A stretch of 64,000 nt of DNA. It comes from Paracoccus indicus (GTDB lineage Bacteria > Pseudomonadota > Alphaproteobacteria > Rhodobacterales > Rhodobacteraceae). Positions 12,184-19,838 of this stretch are shown piece after piece (the first letter of the stretch is position 1; each line of letters begins with the position of its first letter). Both the position numbers and the translations under genes were made by a program. The notes below the pieces were generated by a model. The model made no database searches and was not told the origin of the DNA. It saw only the letters and a list, made by a program, of their open reading frames with translations. Location of the stretch: positions 62,001 through 126,000 of the forward strand of contig NZ_PYWA01000002.1 of assembly GCF_003056335.1 (NCBI RefSeq), read 5' to 3'.

Positions 12184-12292
12184 CACTTCACAGGCAGGGG
12201 CGGGCCATTGCGGGAACAGTCGCAAAGGTCCACCGGTTGGGGCATCCGCCCCTTGATCCCCTGCCAAGGCGCAAACCGGAAAGGAACTCCTC
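12184..12292 (+). promoter_or_regulatory. Possible structured rpsB leader
   Basis: Between the candidate promoter and the rpsB start the RNA is GC-rich and can pair locally; GGGGC-ATCC-GCCCC near 12240-12253 forms a short hairpin, and an AAAGGA ribosome site follows. Ribosomal protein S2 is known to repress its own operon through the leader in some bacteria, so an S2-binding structure is plausible. I cannot fold or compare it here. Confidence 0.3.
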
Positions 12293-13060
12293 ATGGCGCT
12301 TCCCGAATTCTCGCTGCGTCAGCTTCTTGAAGCTGGCGTGCACTACGGTCACCAGACGCAGCGCTGGAACCCCCGCATGGGTGAATACATCTATGGCGAA
12401 CGCAACGGCATCCACATCATGGATCTGACGCAGACGCTGCCGATGCTGGACGCAGCCCTGCAGGTCGTCCGTGACACCGTCGCAAAAGGCGGCCGCGTTC
12501 TGTTCGTCGGCACCAAGCGCCAGGCACAGAAGTCGATCGCCGAAGCTGCCGAAAAGTCGGCGCAGTTCTACATGAACCACCGTTGGCTGGGCGGCACGCT
12601 GACCAACTGGAAGACCGTCAGCCAGTCGATCAACCGCCTGAAGTCGATCGACGAGACCATGGGCGGCGGCGCCGAAGGCCTGACCAAGAAAGAGCGTCTG
12701 CAGCTCGAGCGTGAGCAGACCAAGCTGCAGGCCAGCCTAGGCGGCATCCGCGACATGGGCGGCCTTCCCGACCTGCTGTTCGTCATCGACGTGAACAAGG
12801 AAGACCTGGCCATCCTGGAAGCCAAGAAGCTTGGCATCCCGGTCGTCGCCGTGGTCGACAGCAACTGCTCGCCCGAGGGCGTGGACTACATCATCCCGGG
12901 CAACGACGACGCCGCACGCGCCATCTCGCTGTATTGCGACCTGGTCAGCCGTGCTGCGTTGGACGGCATGTCGGCACAGATGGGCGCTGCCGGCGTCGAT
13001 CTGGGCTCGCTGGAAGACGCGCCCGAAGAAATGCTGGACGAGGCTGCCGCCGAAGCCTGA
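12293..13060 (+). CDS. rpsB: 30S ribosomal protein S2
   Basis: S2 is a protein of the small ribosomal subunit that binds late in assembly and helps hold S1. The 255-residue length is typical for alphaproteobacteria, with the N-terminal [36 protein letters not shown], the segment [19 protein letters not shown], and [18 protein letters not shown]. It is followed by tsf in the order conserved across bacteria. Confidence 0.99.
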   Translation: MALPEFSLRQLLEAGVHYGHQTQRWNPRMGEYIYGERNGIHIMDLTQTLPMLDAALQVVRDTVAKGGRVLFVGTKRQAQKSIAEAAEKSAQFYMNHRWLGGTLTNWKTVSQSINRLKSIDETMGGGAEGLTKKERLQLEREQTKLQASLGGIRDMGGLPDLLFVIDVNKEDLAILEAKKLGIPVVAVVDSNCSPEGVDYIIPGNDDAARAISLYCDLVSRAALDGMSAQMGAAGVDLGSLEDAPEEMLDEAAAEA

Positions 13061-13091
13061 TCCCCTGGGATCCGCGATTTCATGGAATTGT

Positions 13092-13120
13092 CGTCAGGCG
13101 GGGATATGCCCCGCCTGACG
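13092..13120 (+). promoter_or_regulatory. Hairpin in the rpsB-tsf gap
   Basis: A perfect 12-bp stem (CGTCAGGCGGGG with CCCCGCCTGACG) closes a five-base loop, but no T-run follows, so it is not a classic terminator. It may tune read-through into tsf or protect the rpsB mRNA 3' end. Confidence 0.7.
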
Positions 13121-13142
13121 CGTTGATCACAAGGAGATGAAC

Positions 13143-14021
13143 ATGGCAATCACCGCTGCGATGGTGAAAGAGCTGCGCGAAACCACGGGCGCAGGCATGA
13201 TGGACGCCAAGAAGGCGCTGACCGAGAACGGCGGCGACATGCAGGCGTCGATCGACTGGCTGCGCACCAAGGGTCTGGCCAAGGCCGCCAAGAAATCGGG
13301 CCGCGTTGCCGCCGAGGGCCTGGTCGCCGTCGCCGTCAAGGATGGCAAGGGCGTCGCCGTCGAGGTGAACTCGGAAACCGATTTCGTCGGCAAGAACGAA
13401 GAATTCCAGGCGATGGTCCGCAAAATCGCCGAAGCCGCGCTGAACGTCGACACGGTCGAGGCGCTGCAGGACGAAAAGATCGACGGCAAGCCGGTTTCGG
13501 AAGTCCTGACCGATGCCATCGCCAAGATCGGCGAGAACATGACCCTGCGCCGCATGGTCGTCGTGACGGCCCCCCGCGTCGTGCACTACGTCCACAATGC
13601 CGTCGCAGACGGCATGGGCAAGATCGGCGTGCTGGTCGGCCTGGACGGTGGCAACGACGAGATCGGTCGCCAGATCGCGATGCACATCGCGGCAACCTCG
13701 CCGGCCTCGCTGGGTGAAGCCGATCTGGACCAGGCCCTGGTCGAGCGTGAAAAGCAGGTCCTGACCGAGCAGGCCCGCGAATCCGGCAAGCCCGAGGCCG
13801 TCATCGAGAAGATGATCGAAGGCCGCATGAAGAAGTTCTTCGAAGAGGTCACGCTGACCGGCCAGAAGTTCGTCATCAACCCGGATCTGACCGTGGCGGA
13901 AGCCGCCAAGGAAGCCGGCGCGACGATCACCGGCTTTGCCCGCGTCGCCGTTGGCGAAGGCATCGAGAAGAAGGAAGAGGATTTCGCAGCCGAGGTCGCC
14001 AAGACCCTCAGCGGCGCCTGA
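13143..14021 (+). CDS. tsf: Elongation factor Ts
   Basis: EF-Ts releases GDP from EF-Tu so that it can be reloaded with GTP. The 292-residue protein shows the N-terminal UBA-like domain ([19 protein letters not shown]) and the conserved core motif [15 protein letters not shown] near residue 75. ATG 13143 was preferred over ATG 13137 because the AAGGAG ribosome site ends at 13136, which leaves six bases to the former and none to the latter. Confidence 0.99.
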   Translation: MAITAAMVKELRETTGAGMMDAKKALTENGGDMQASIDWLRTKGLAKAAKKSGRVAAEGLVAVAVKDGKGVAVEVNSETDFVGKNEEFQAMVRKIAEAALNVDTVEALQDEKIDGKPVSEVLTDAIAKIGENMTLRRMVVVTAPRVVHYVHNAVADGMGKIGVLVGLDGGNDEIGRQIAMHIAATSPASLGEADLDQALVEREKQVLTEQARESGKPEAVIEKMIEGRMKKFFEEVTLTGQKFVINPDLTVAEAAKEAGATITGFARVAVGEGIEKKEEDFAAEVAKTLSGA

Positions 14022-14044
14022 TCCCCGCATTCCATCGAAAAGAC

Positions 14045-14081
14045 GAATGCCGGTCCCTCGGGGCCGGCATTCTTCGTTTCG
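14045..14081 (+). terminator. Probable terminator after tsf
   Basis: GAATGCCGGTCC pairs with GGGCCGGCATTC (with a G-T wobble) around a small loop and is followed by TTCGTTTC. The T tract is weak, but the position 24 bases after tsf fits. The remaining ~135 bases to the next gene show nothing I recognise. Confidence 0.65.
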
Positions 14082-14217
14082 CGGGGCGATTTCCGTGGGA
14101 CGGCGCCGACCAAGGCAACCCGATCGGACGCCGCCTGTTCCTGGCACTTGCGTGCCACCACTCACGGAACGGGATGATGTGGCCTGAAACGGGTGGTCTG
14201 TGAAACGGTGGAAAACC

Positions 14218-14982
14218 CTACCCCGAGGGCAGGTGCAGGGTCATCGGATCATAGGCGGGATGGAACAGCTGATCGGTCACATGGGCCTTCAGCACCGCCT
14301 GCGGGGTCGTGTCGACGCCAAGCGCCTCGCGGGCAAGGCGCATGTGCTTTTCGACCGTGGCGGGTGTGATGCCCAGGATGGTGCCGATCTCGCTGACGGT
14401 CTTGCCTGCGGAACGCCAGCTGAGAACCTCGCGCTGGCGGGTGGTCAGGGTTAAGGTGGGGTGTTCGCGTGGCAGCGTTGCCACGCGCATGTGCAGGGTC
14501 CGGGCCAGCAGCCACATGTCGGCGCTGCGTTGTTCCCACAGACGTGCCAGGTCATCCTCCTCGGCATTCAGGCCGGGCATCAGCATGATCGCCCCGACGC
14601 TGTGCTTGACGATGTTGCGCAGGCTCAGCAGTTGAACGGCGCGCATGCCGTTGCGCGCCCCCATCGCCAGCGAAGGTGTCCTTTCCGCGCCGACCTGGGC
14701 GATCAACCGGGTGGCGGTGATATCGCCATCGTTCTGCAGCACCCATTCCACCCAAGCATCGCGGCTGATGCCGTAAAGCCCCTCGCCCTGTGCCAGAAGT
14801 TCGCCGGGCAGGTTGTTGAAGGTGACGGGCGGGTCGCGGACGATGGATGGCGGCACGCTGAGAGAGAAGCGGGCCGCATAGAACGCATGGGCGAAACCGG
14901 CATCCCGCGTCGCAGTCAGGAACGTATCACGAACAGCGGCGACGTCGCGACTGTCGACGATGGCTTTGATAAAATCTTTCAT
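14218..14982 (-). CDS. LuxR-type transcriptional regulator (solo)
   Basis: This 254-residue protein has a C-terminal GerE/LuxR helix-turn-helix at about residues 178-235 (LTTRQREVLSWRSAGKTVSE, then EKHMRLAREALGV). The N-terminal 160 residues have the size of an autoinducer-binding domain. The W-xxx-Y and D-P residues that contact acyl-homoserine lactones in TraR and LuxR are not recognisable; the matching region reads GLYGISRDAWVEWVLQNDGD. No luxI homologue is nearby, so it is a solo regulator whose ligand, if any, is unknown. An AT-rich promoter with two GAATATTC palindromes lies upstream. Confidence 0.85.
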   Translation of the reverse strand: MKDFIKAIVDSRDVAAVRDTFLTATRDAGFAHAFYAARFSLSVPPSIVRDPPVTFNNLPGELLAQGEGLYGISRDAWVEWVLQNDGDITATRLIAQVGAERTPSLAMGARNGMRAVQLLSLRNIVKHSVGAIMLMPGLNAEEDDLARLWEQRSADMWLLARTLHMRVATLPREHPTLTLTTRQREVLSWRSAGKTVSEIGTILGITPATVEKHMRLAREALGVDTTPQAVLKAHVTDQLFHPAYDPMTLHLPSG

Positions 14983-15009
14983 GAAACCGTAACTGTTAAA
15001 AATGCTATT

Positions 15010-15066
15010 GTTATACTGGGATGTTAATCGACTGAATATTCCAAGTTCAATGTGTTTCGAATATTC
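15010..15066 (-). promoter_or_regulatory. luxR-type gene promoter with two GAATATTC palindromes
   Basis: On the minus strand TATAAC (15015-15010) makes a good -10 box about 28 bases before the start codon, but no consensus -35 is seen. Instead one perfect palindrome GAATATTC (15034-15041) covers the -35 position and an identical copy lies 25 bases further up (15059-15066). This layout suits activator binding, possibly by the gene's own product. It is read from sequence only. Confidence 0.5.
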
Positions 15067-15182
15067 AAGATTCTGCGCAAGGTAAATGCGTCACGGATGA
15101 TCAGGTCGCGAATGCTGGACCTGGGCTGGGTGAATATGCCAAGGGTTGCCGATCCCATTCACGTCACAGCGGAACCAAGCCC

Positions 15183-15764
15183 ATGCCCTTCATCATTGCC
15201 ATCGATGGACCTGCCGCCTCGGGGAAGGGGACGATCGCGCGTGCCCTGTCGGCGCATTTCGGCTTTCACCATCTGGACACCGGGCTGCTTTATCGCGCGA
15301 CGGGTGCCAAGGGCGGCGATCCCGTTCTGGCGGCGCAGAGGCTTTGCGCCGATGATCTGGCAAGCCCCGATCTGCGCAGCGCCGAGGCGGGACAGGCCGC
15401 CAGCCGCATTGCCGCCATCCCCGAGGTGCGCGCCGCGCTGGTCGAGTTCCAGCACCGCTTCGCCGCGCAGGAACCTGGTGCCGTTCTGGACGGGCGCGAC
15501 ATCGGCACGGTGATCTGCCCGCATGCGCAGGTAAAGCTTTACGTCGTCGCCTCGGATCAGGTGCGGGCGGAACGGCGCGCCGCCGAGCTGGGCGCCGATC
15601 CGGCCGAGATGCTGGCGCAATTGCAGGAGCGTGATCGGCGTGACAGCGAACGTGCCACCGCGCCCTTGCGGCCCGCCAATGATGCCGTCGTGCTGGACAC
15701 CAGCACGTTGAGCGTCCAGCAGGCGATCGAACAGGCCATTCAGGCGGTGGCCAAGGCCCGCTGA
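15183..15764 (+). CDS. cmk: (d)CMP kinase
   Basis: Cytidylate kinase phosphorylates CMP and dCMP with ATP. The 193-residue protein begins with the P-loop GPAASGKGT at residues 9-17. It has the substrate-binding LDTGLLYRA near residue 31 and the [14 protein letters not shown] segment near residue 100. It is shorter than the E. coli enzyme (227), mostly in the CMP-binding insert, as in other alphaproteobacteria. In many relatives cmk lies beside aroA and rpsA; here it stands alone between a divergent regulator and a convergent adenine deaminase. Its TGA directly abuts the TCA (reverse stop) of that gene. Confidence 0.93.
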   Translation: MPFIIAIDGPAASGKGTIARALSAHFGFHHLDTGLLYRATGAKGGDPVLAAQRLCADDLASPDLRSAEAGQAASRIAAIPEVRAALVEFQHRFAAQEPGAVLDGRDIGTVICPHAQVKLYVVASDQVRAERRAAELGADPAEMLAQLQERDRRDSERATAPLRPANDAVVLDTSTLSVQQAIEQAIQAVAKAR

Positions 15765-17462
15765 TCAGCGGGCGATGATCTCGAATTTCGTGACATCGAC
15801 CATGCCGCGATCGGTGATCTTCAGGGCGGGGATCACCGGCAGGGCCAGGAAAGCCAGTTGCAGGAAGGGTTCCTCCAGCGTCACGTCCAAACTGCGGGCG
15901 GCGTCGCGCAGGATGACCAGGCGGTCGCGGACATCCTCGAAGCTTTCGAGGCTCATGAGACCCGCGACGGGCAGGGGCAGCTCGGCGATGATCTGCCCGT
16001 CCAGCGCGACGACGAAGCCGCCCTCGATTTCGGACAGGCGGTTGGCGGCCAGCGCCATGTCGGCGTAATCGGCCCCGACCACGGCGATATTGTGGTGGTC
16101 GTGGCAGACGGTCGAAGCGATGGCCCCCCGCGCGATGCCGAAGCCCTTGACGAAGCCCGTGGCGATATTGCCGTTCCTGCCGTGCCGCTCGATCACCGCG
16201 ATCCGCATCAGGTCGCGCGACGGGTCGGGGCGCTTGTCGCCGTCCTGCGGATCGATGTCGATCGTCAGATGCTCGGTGATGATCTTGCCTTCGAGGATGC
16301 CGATCACCGGCGTTTCCGTGCGGTTGCCGGTATAGCGGAAATCCTGCGCGGTGACTTGGGGGGCCTTGACCGAATGCCGCGCGACGGGGGCGACATGGCC
16401 GCGCGCGGCGAAGGCGGCATCATCGACGACGCGGCCTGCTGTCAGGACCAGTTGTGCGTTGCATCTCTCAAGGCTGTCGATGGCGACGATATCGGCGCGC
16501 AGGCCCGGCGCGATCAGGCCGCGATCCTTCAGACCGAAGGCCTCGGCGGCGGAGAGGCTGGCGGCACGATAGGCGGCCAGCGGTTCGGTCCCCAGTGAAA
16601 TCAGGCGGCGGATCATGTAGTCCAGATGCCCGTGTTCGCCGATATCCAGCGGATTGCGGTCATCGGTGCACAGGCACAGATAGGCGCTGGTGGCAGGCGT
16701 CAGGATGGGTTGCAGGGCGTCCAGATCCTTGCTGACCGAGCCTTCGCGGATCAGAACGCGCATGCCCTTGCGCAGTTTTTCCAGCGCTTCGTCGGCGGTG
16801 GTGGCCTCATGCTCGGTGCGGATGCCCGCGGCGATATAGGCGTTCAGGTCGCGCCCCGACAGCTGCGGGCAGTGGCCGTCGATATGGCCGCCCTCGAACA
16901 GGCGCAGCTTGTCCATCGCCGCCGGATCGCGGTGGATGACGCCGGGGTAATTCATGAACTCGGCCAGACCGATGGCCGAGGGGTGGCCCATGACGCGGGC
17001 GATGTCATCCGCCAGGATCTCGGCGCCCGAGGTCTCCATGTCGGTCGAGGGCACGCAGGAGGACAGCTGAACCCGCAGGTCCATCAGCAGATGTTCGGAT
17101 GCCGCCTGGAAATAGCGGATGCCGTCCAGACCGATGACATTGGCGATCTCATGCGGGTCGCAGATGGCGGTGGTCACGCCGCGGGGCGTGACGCAGCGGT
17201 CGAACTCGAAAGGGGTCACGAGGCTGCTTTCGACGTGCAGATGCGTGTCGATGAAGCCCGGCACCAGCGTCAGGCCGGTGACGTCGATGATGCGTTCAGC
17301 CTCATAGCTGGCGCCGATGCCCACGATCCGGTCGCCGCAGATCGCCACATCGCCGCCGATCATCGCCCCCGTCACAAGGTCGAAGACCTGACCGCCGCGC
17401 AGGACCAGATCGGCCGGCATGTCGCCGCGCGCCTGTGCTATCCGCCGTTCCAACTGGTCCAT
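15765..17462 (-). CDS. ade: Adenine deaminase
   Basis: This is a metal-dependent amidohydrolase that converts adenine to hypoxanthine for purine salvage. The 565-residue protein has the amidohydrolase metal motif [11 protein letters not shown] near residue 80, the segment [12 protein letters not shown], the repeated metal-site region [14 protein letters not shown], and the adenine-deaminase-specific [10 protein letters not shown] near residue 470. The start at ATG 17462 gives the usual [14 protein letters not shown]-terminus; longer frames add low-complexity sequence. Confidence 0.93.
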   Translation of the reverse strand: MDQLERRIAQARGDMPADLVLRGGQVFDLVTGAMIGGDVAICGDRIVGIGASYEAERIIDVTGLTLVPGFIDTHLHVESSLVTPFEFDRCVTPRGVTTAICDPHEIANVIGLDGIRYFQAASEHLLMDLRVQLSSCVPSTDMETSGAEILADDIARVMGHPSAIGLAEFMNYPGVIHRDPAAMDKLRLFEGGHIDGHCPQLSGRDLNAYIAAGIRTEHEATTADEALEKLRKGMRVLIREGSVSKDLDALQPILTPATSAYLCLCTDDRNPLDIGEHGHLDYMIRRLISLGTEPLAAYRAASLSAAEAFGLKDRGLIAPGLRADIVAIDSLERCNAQLVLTAGRVVDDAAFAARGHVAPVARHSVKAPQVTAQDFRYTGNRTETPVIGILEGKIITEHLTIDIDPQDGDKRPDPSRDLMRIAVIERHGRNGNIATGFVKGFGIARGAIASTVCHDHHNIAVVGADYADMALAANRLSEIEGGFVVALDGQIIAELPLPVAGLMSLESFEDVRDRLVILRDAARSLDVTLEEPFLQLAFLALPVIPALKITDRGMVDVTKFEIIAR

Positions 17463-17582
17463 TCTGCCGCTCCGATCATTTTTGGTGCGCCACATGACAG
17501 CAAAGCGGGGGGGAGGTCCAGAGGTGCTTGCCCTTGGGCGGGGCGCATGCTTGCCTGCGACCATCAAGCAGGAAGGTTACCC

Positions 17583-18488
17583 ATGTCGAACGCCAGCGCC
17601 CAGAGCTATGCCCATGACGACCGCAACGATCAGGTTCTGGTCCATGTGAACGGCCAGCTTGTGCCGCGCGATCAGGCAAGCGTGTCGATCTTCGATGCGG
17701 GCTTCGGTCTGGGCGACGGGGTGTGGGAAGGGCTGCGGCTGGTGCGCGGGCGCATCCTGTCGCTGGATGCGCATCTGGACCGCCTGTACGAGGGCGCGCA
17801 TTCCATCAGCCTCGATATCGGGATGGATCGTGCGGCGCTGACCGGCTGCATCATGGATCTGCTGGCGGCCAATGGGATGCAGGATGGCGCCCATATCCGC
17901 CTGATGGTGACGCGCGGGGTCAAGACGACGATCAACCAGGACCCGCGTTTCACGGTCGGCGGGGCGACGGTGGTGATCCTGGCTGAATACAAGCAACCCA
18001 ACGCGGCGTTGAAGGCGCGAGGGCTGCGGTTGATGACCTCGGCCATCCGCTGTTCGACGCCGGATGTGTTTGATCTGCGCCTGAATTCGCACAGCCGGTT
18101 GAATTTCATCCAGGCGCTGAACCAAGTGATCGGCATGGGTGCGGATGAGGCACTGATGCTGGACGATCGCGGCTTTGTCGCCAGCTGCAATTCGACCAAC
18201 TTCTTCATCGCGCGGGGGGATGAGCTTTGGACCTCGGACGGGGCATGCTGTTTCAAAGGAATCACACGGGCGACCGTGATGCGATTGTGGCAGCAGGCGG
18301 GCGGCGTGCTGCACGAGGGGAACTTCACGCTGGCGCAGGCCTATGGCGCGGATGAGGCTTTTGTCACAGGGACGCTGGGGGGCATCACGCCGGTGGCCAG
18401 CATCGACGGGCGCGCCATGCGCGGGGGCGTCGGCGGGCCGGTGACGGCGCGGGTCGCGGCGCTTTACGCGGATTACGTCAACGGCTGA
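17583..18488 (+). CDS. Aminotransferase class IV-like protein
   Basis: This 301-residue protein has the fold of PLP enzymes of class IV (branched-chain and D-amino acid aminotransferases, aminodeoxychorismate lyase). Signs are SIFDAGFGLGDGVWEGLRLV near residue 35, GADEALMLDDRGFVASCNST near 186, and FKGITRATVMRL near 224. The Schiff-base lysine, expected 20-22 residues before Glu189, is not visible: the stretch 164-182 reads DLRLNSHSRLNFIQALNQV and has no lysine at all. A relative with a shifted lysine, or a non-catalytic protein, are both possible. ATG 17583 is preceded by a GGAAGG ribosome site. Confidence 0.85.
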   Translation: MSNASAQSYAHDDRNDQVLVHVNGQLVPRDQASVSIFDAGFGLGDGVWEGLRLVRGRILSLDAHLDRLYEGAHSISLDIGMDRAALTGCIMDLLAANGMQDGAHIRLMVTRGVKTTINQDPRFTVGGATVVILAEYKQPNAALKARGLRLMTSAIRCSTPDVFDLRLNSHSRLNFIQALNQVIGMGADEALMLDDRGFVASCNSTNFFIARGDELWTSDGACCFKGITRATVMRLWQQAGGVLHEGNFTLAQAYGADEAFVTGTLGGITPVASIDGRAMRGGVGGPVTARVAALYADYVNG

Positions 18489-18498
18489 GGGCGGGGCG

Positions 18499-18566
18499 GG
18501 GGGCTTCCGCCCCCATCCGGCAAAGGCCGGATTTCCCCGAGGGTATTTGCGGCAACCGAGAAGCCG
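18499..18566. repeat. Rhodobacterales-type intergenic double hairpin
   Basis: Two adjacent hairpins (GGGGGC-TTCC-GCCCCC at 18499-18514, ATCCGGC-AAAG-GCCGGAT at 18515-18532) are followed by CCCCGAGGGTATTTGCGGC. The last part resembles a short sequence that I recall recurring between convergent genes in Rhodobacterales genomes. It separates the aminotransferase gene from hisH and may end transcription of both. Confidence 0.55.
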
Positions 18567-18567
18567 C

Positions 18568-19197
18568 TTATGGCTTCCAGCGCAGGAAGTTGGCGATCAG
18601 GCGCAGGCCGATCTGCTGCGATTTTTCCGGGTGGAACTGCGTGCCGATGATATTGTCGCGCCCGACGACCGCCGTGACCGGACCGCCGTATTCGACATGC
18701 GCCAGGCGGTGGGCCGGATCGGCGACCTCGAACTGCCAGCTGTGGACGAAATAGGCGTGATCGCCGGTGGTGATGCCGTCAAGCACGGGGTGGGGATGGT
18801 CGATGACCAGATCGTTCCAGCCCATGTGCGGGACCTTGAGGCCGGGTGCGGCGATGGCCTGGACCTGCCCGCCGATCCAGCCAAGACCGGGGGTGGGGCG
18901 GTATTCATGGCCTGTCGTGGCCAGCATCTGCATGCCGACGCAGATACCCATGAAGGGGATGCCGCGGTTGATGACGGCGTCCTTGATGGCCTCGGCCATG
19001 CCGTCGACCTCGCCCAGAGCGGTGCGACAGGCGGGGAAGGCGCCGTCGCCGGGCAGCACGATGCGATCGGCGCGGGCCGCCACCTCGGGGTCCGAGGTGA
19101 CGATGACATCCGCACCCGCATCGCGGCCCATCAGCTGGAAGGCCTTTTCCGCAGAATGCAGGTTGCCGCTGTCGTAATCGACCAGAGCGACCCGCAT
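18568..19197 (-). CDS. hisH: Imidazole glycerol phosphate synthase, glutaminase subunit
   Basis: HisH releases ammonia from glutamine and passes it to HisF for imidazole ring closure in histidine synthesis. The 209-residue class I amidotransferase has the nucleophile in GICVGMQMLA near residue 84, and the His-Glu pair in IIGTQFHPEKSQQIG near residue 190. ATG 19197 overlaps the last base of the hisB stop (TGATG), so it is coupled to hisB. hisA and hisF, usually next, are absent because a convergent gene follows. Confidence 0.97.
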   Translation of the reverse strand: MRVALVDYDSGNLHSAEKAFQLMGRDAGADVIVTSDPEVAARADRIVLPGDGAFPACRTALGEVDGMAEAIKDAVINRGIPFMGICVGMQMLATTGHEYRPTPGLGWIGGQVQAIAAPGLKVPHMGWNDLVIDHPHPVLDGITTGDHAYFVHSWQFEVADPAHRLAHVEYGGPVTAVVGRDNIIGTQFHPEKSQQIGLRLIANFLRWKP

Positions 19198-19784
19198 CAC
19201 AATGCGCCCTTGGTCGAGGGCAGAACGCCCGCCATGCGCGGATCGGGTTCCACCGCTTCGCGCAGGGCGCGGGCGACGGCCTTGAAGGCGGCCTCGGCGA
19301 TGTGGTGGCTGTTCAGCCCGTGCAGGCGGTCGACATGCAGGGTGATGCCGCCATGCGTGGACAGGGCCTGGAAGAACTCGCGCACCAGTTCGGTGTCGAA
19401 ACTGCCGATCTTCTCCGATGGGAATTCGACGTTCCAGACAAGGAAGGGGCGGGCCGACAGGTCCAGTGCGGCACGAACCAGCGAATCGTCCATGGCCAGC
19501 AGGAAGTTGCCATAGCGGCGGATGCCCTTCTTGTCGCCAAGCGCCGCGACCAGCGCCTGACCGATGGCGATGCCCGTATCCTCGACCGTGTGGTGGTCGT
19601 CGATGTGCAGATCGCCCGAGGCGCGGATGGTCATGTCGATCAGCGAATGGCGCGACAGCTGGTCCAGCATGTGATCGAAGAAGCCCACGCCGGTCTGGTT
19701 GTCGTAGGTGCCGGTGCCGTCCAGGTCCAGGGTGACCTCGATCTGCGTTTCGGCGGTATTGCGGGTGATCGTCGCTTGGCGCAT
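19197..19784 (-). CDS. hisB: Imidazoleglycerol-phosphate dehydratase
   Basis: HisB removes water from imidazole glycerol phosphate in the histidine pathway, using manganese. The 195-residue protein is the monofunctional form, without the phosphatase domain of the E. coli enzyme. The metal-binding histidine motifs [17 protein letters not shown] (near residue 62) and [17 protein letters not shown] (near residue 158) are both intact. It is followed directly by hisH. Confidence 0.98.
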   Translation of the reverse strand: MRQATITRNTAETQIEVTLDLDGTGTYDNQTGVGFFDHMLDQLSRHSLIDMTIRASGDLHIDDHHTVEDTGIAIGQALVAALGDKKGIRRYGNFLLAMDDSLVRAALDLSARPFLVWNVEFPSEKIGSFDTELVREFFQALSTHGGITLHVDRLHGLNSHHIAEAAFKAVARALREAVEPDPRMAGVLPSTKGAL

Positions 19785-19809
19785 GGGATGTCCTTTCGTC
19801 GCGCGGGCC

Positions 19810-19838
19810 TTATAGGCCCTGCGGGGCGGTCAGCCAAG
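19810..19838 (-). promoter_or_regulatory. Candidate hisBH promoter
   Basis: On the minus strand CTTGGC (19838-19833) is followed after exactly 17 bases by CTATAA (19815-19810). The -35 box lies on the last sense codons of ktrB, so hisB can be transcribed independently of the upstream ktrAB. The expected leader is about 20 bases. Confidence 0.6.

Noticed and set aside
14082-14217. Possible tRNA or small gene between tsf and the LuxR-type gene
   Set aside because: No cloverleaf, T-loop GTTCGA-like motif or coding potential could be made out.
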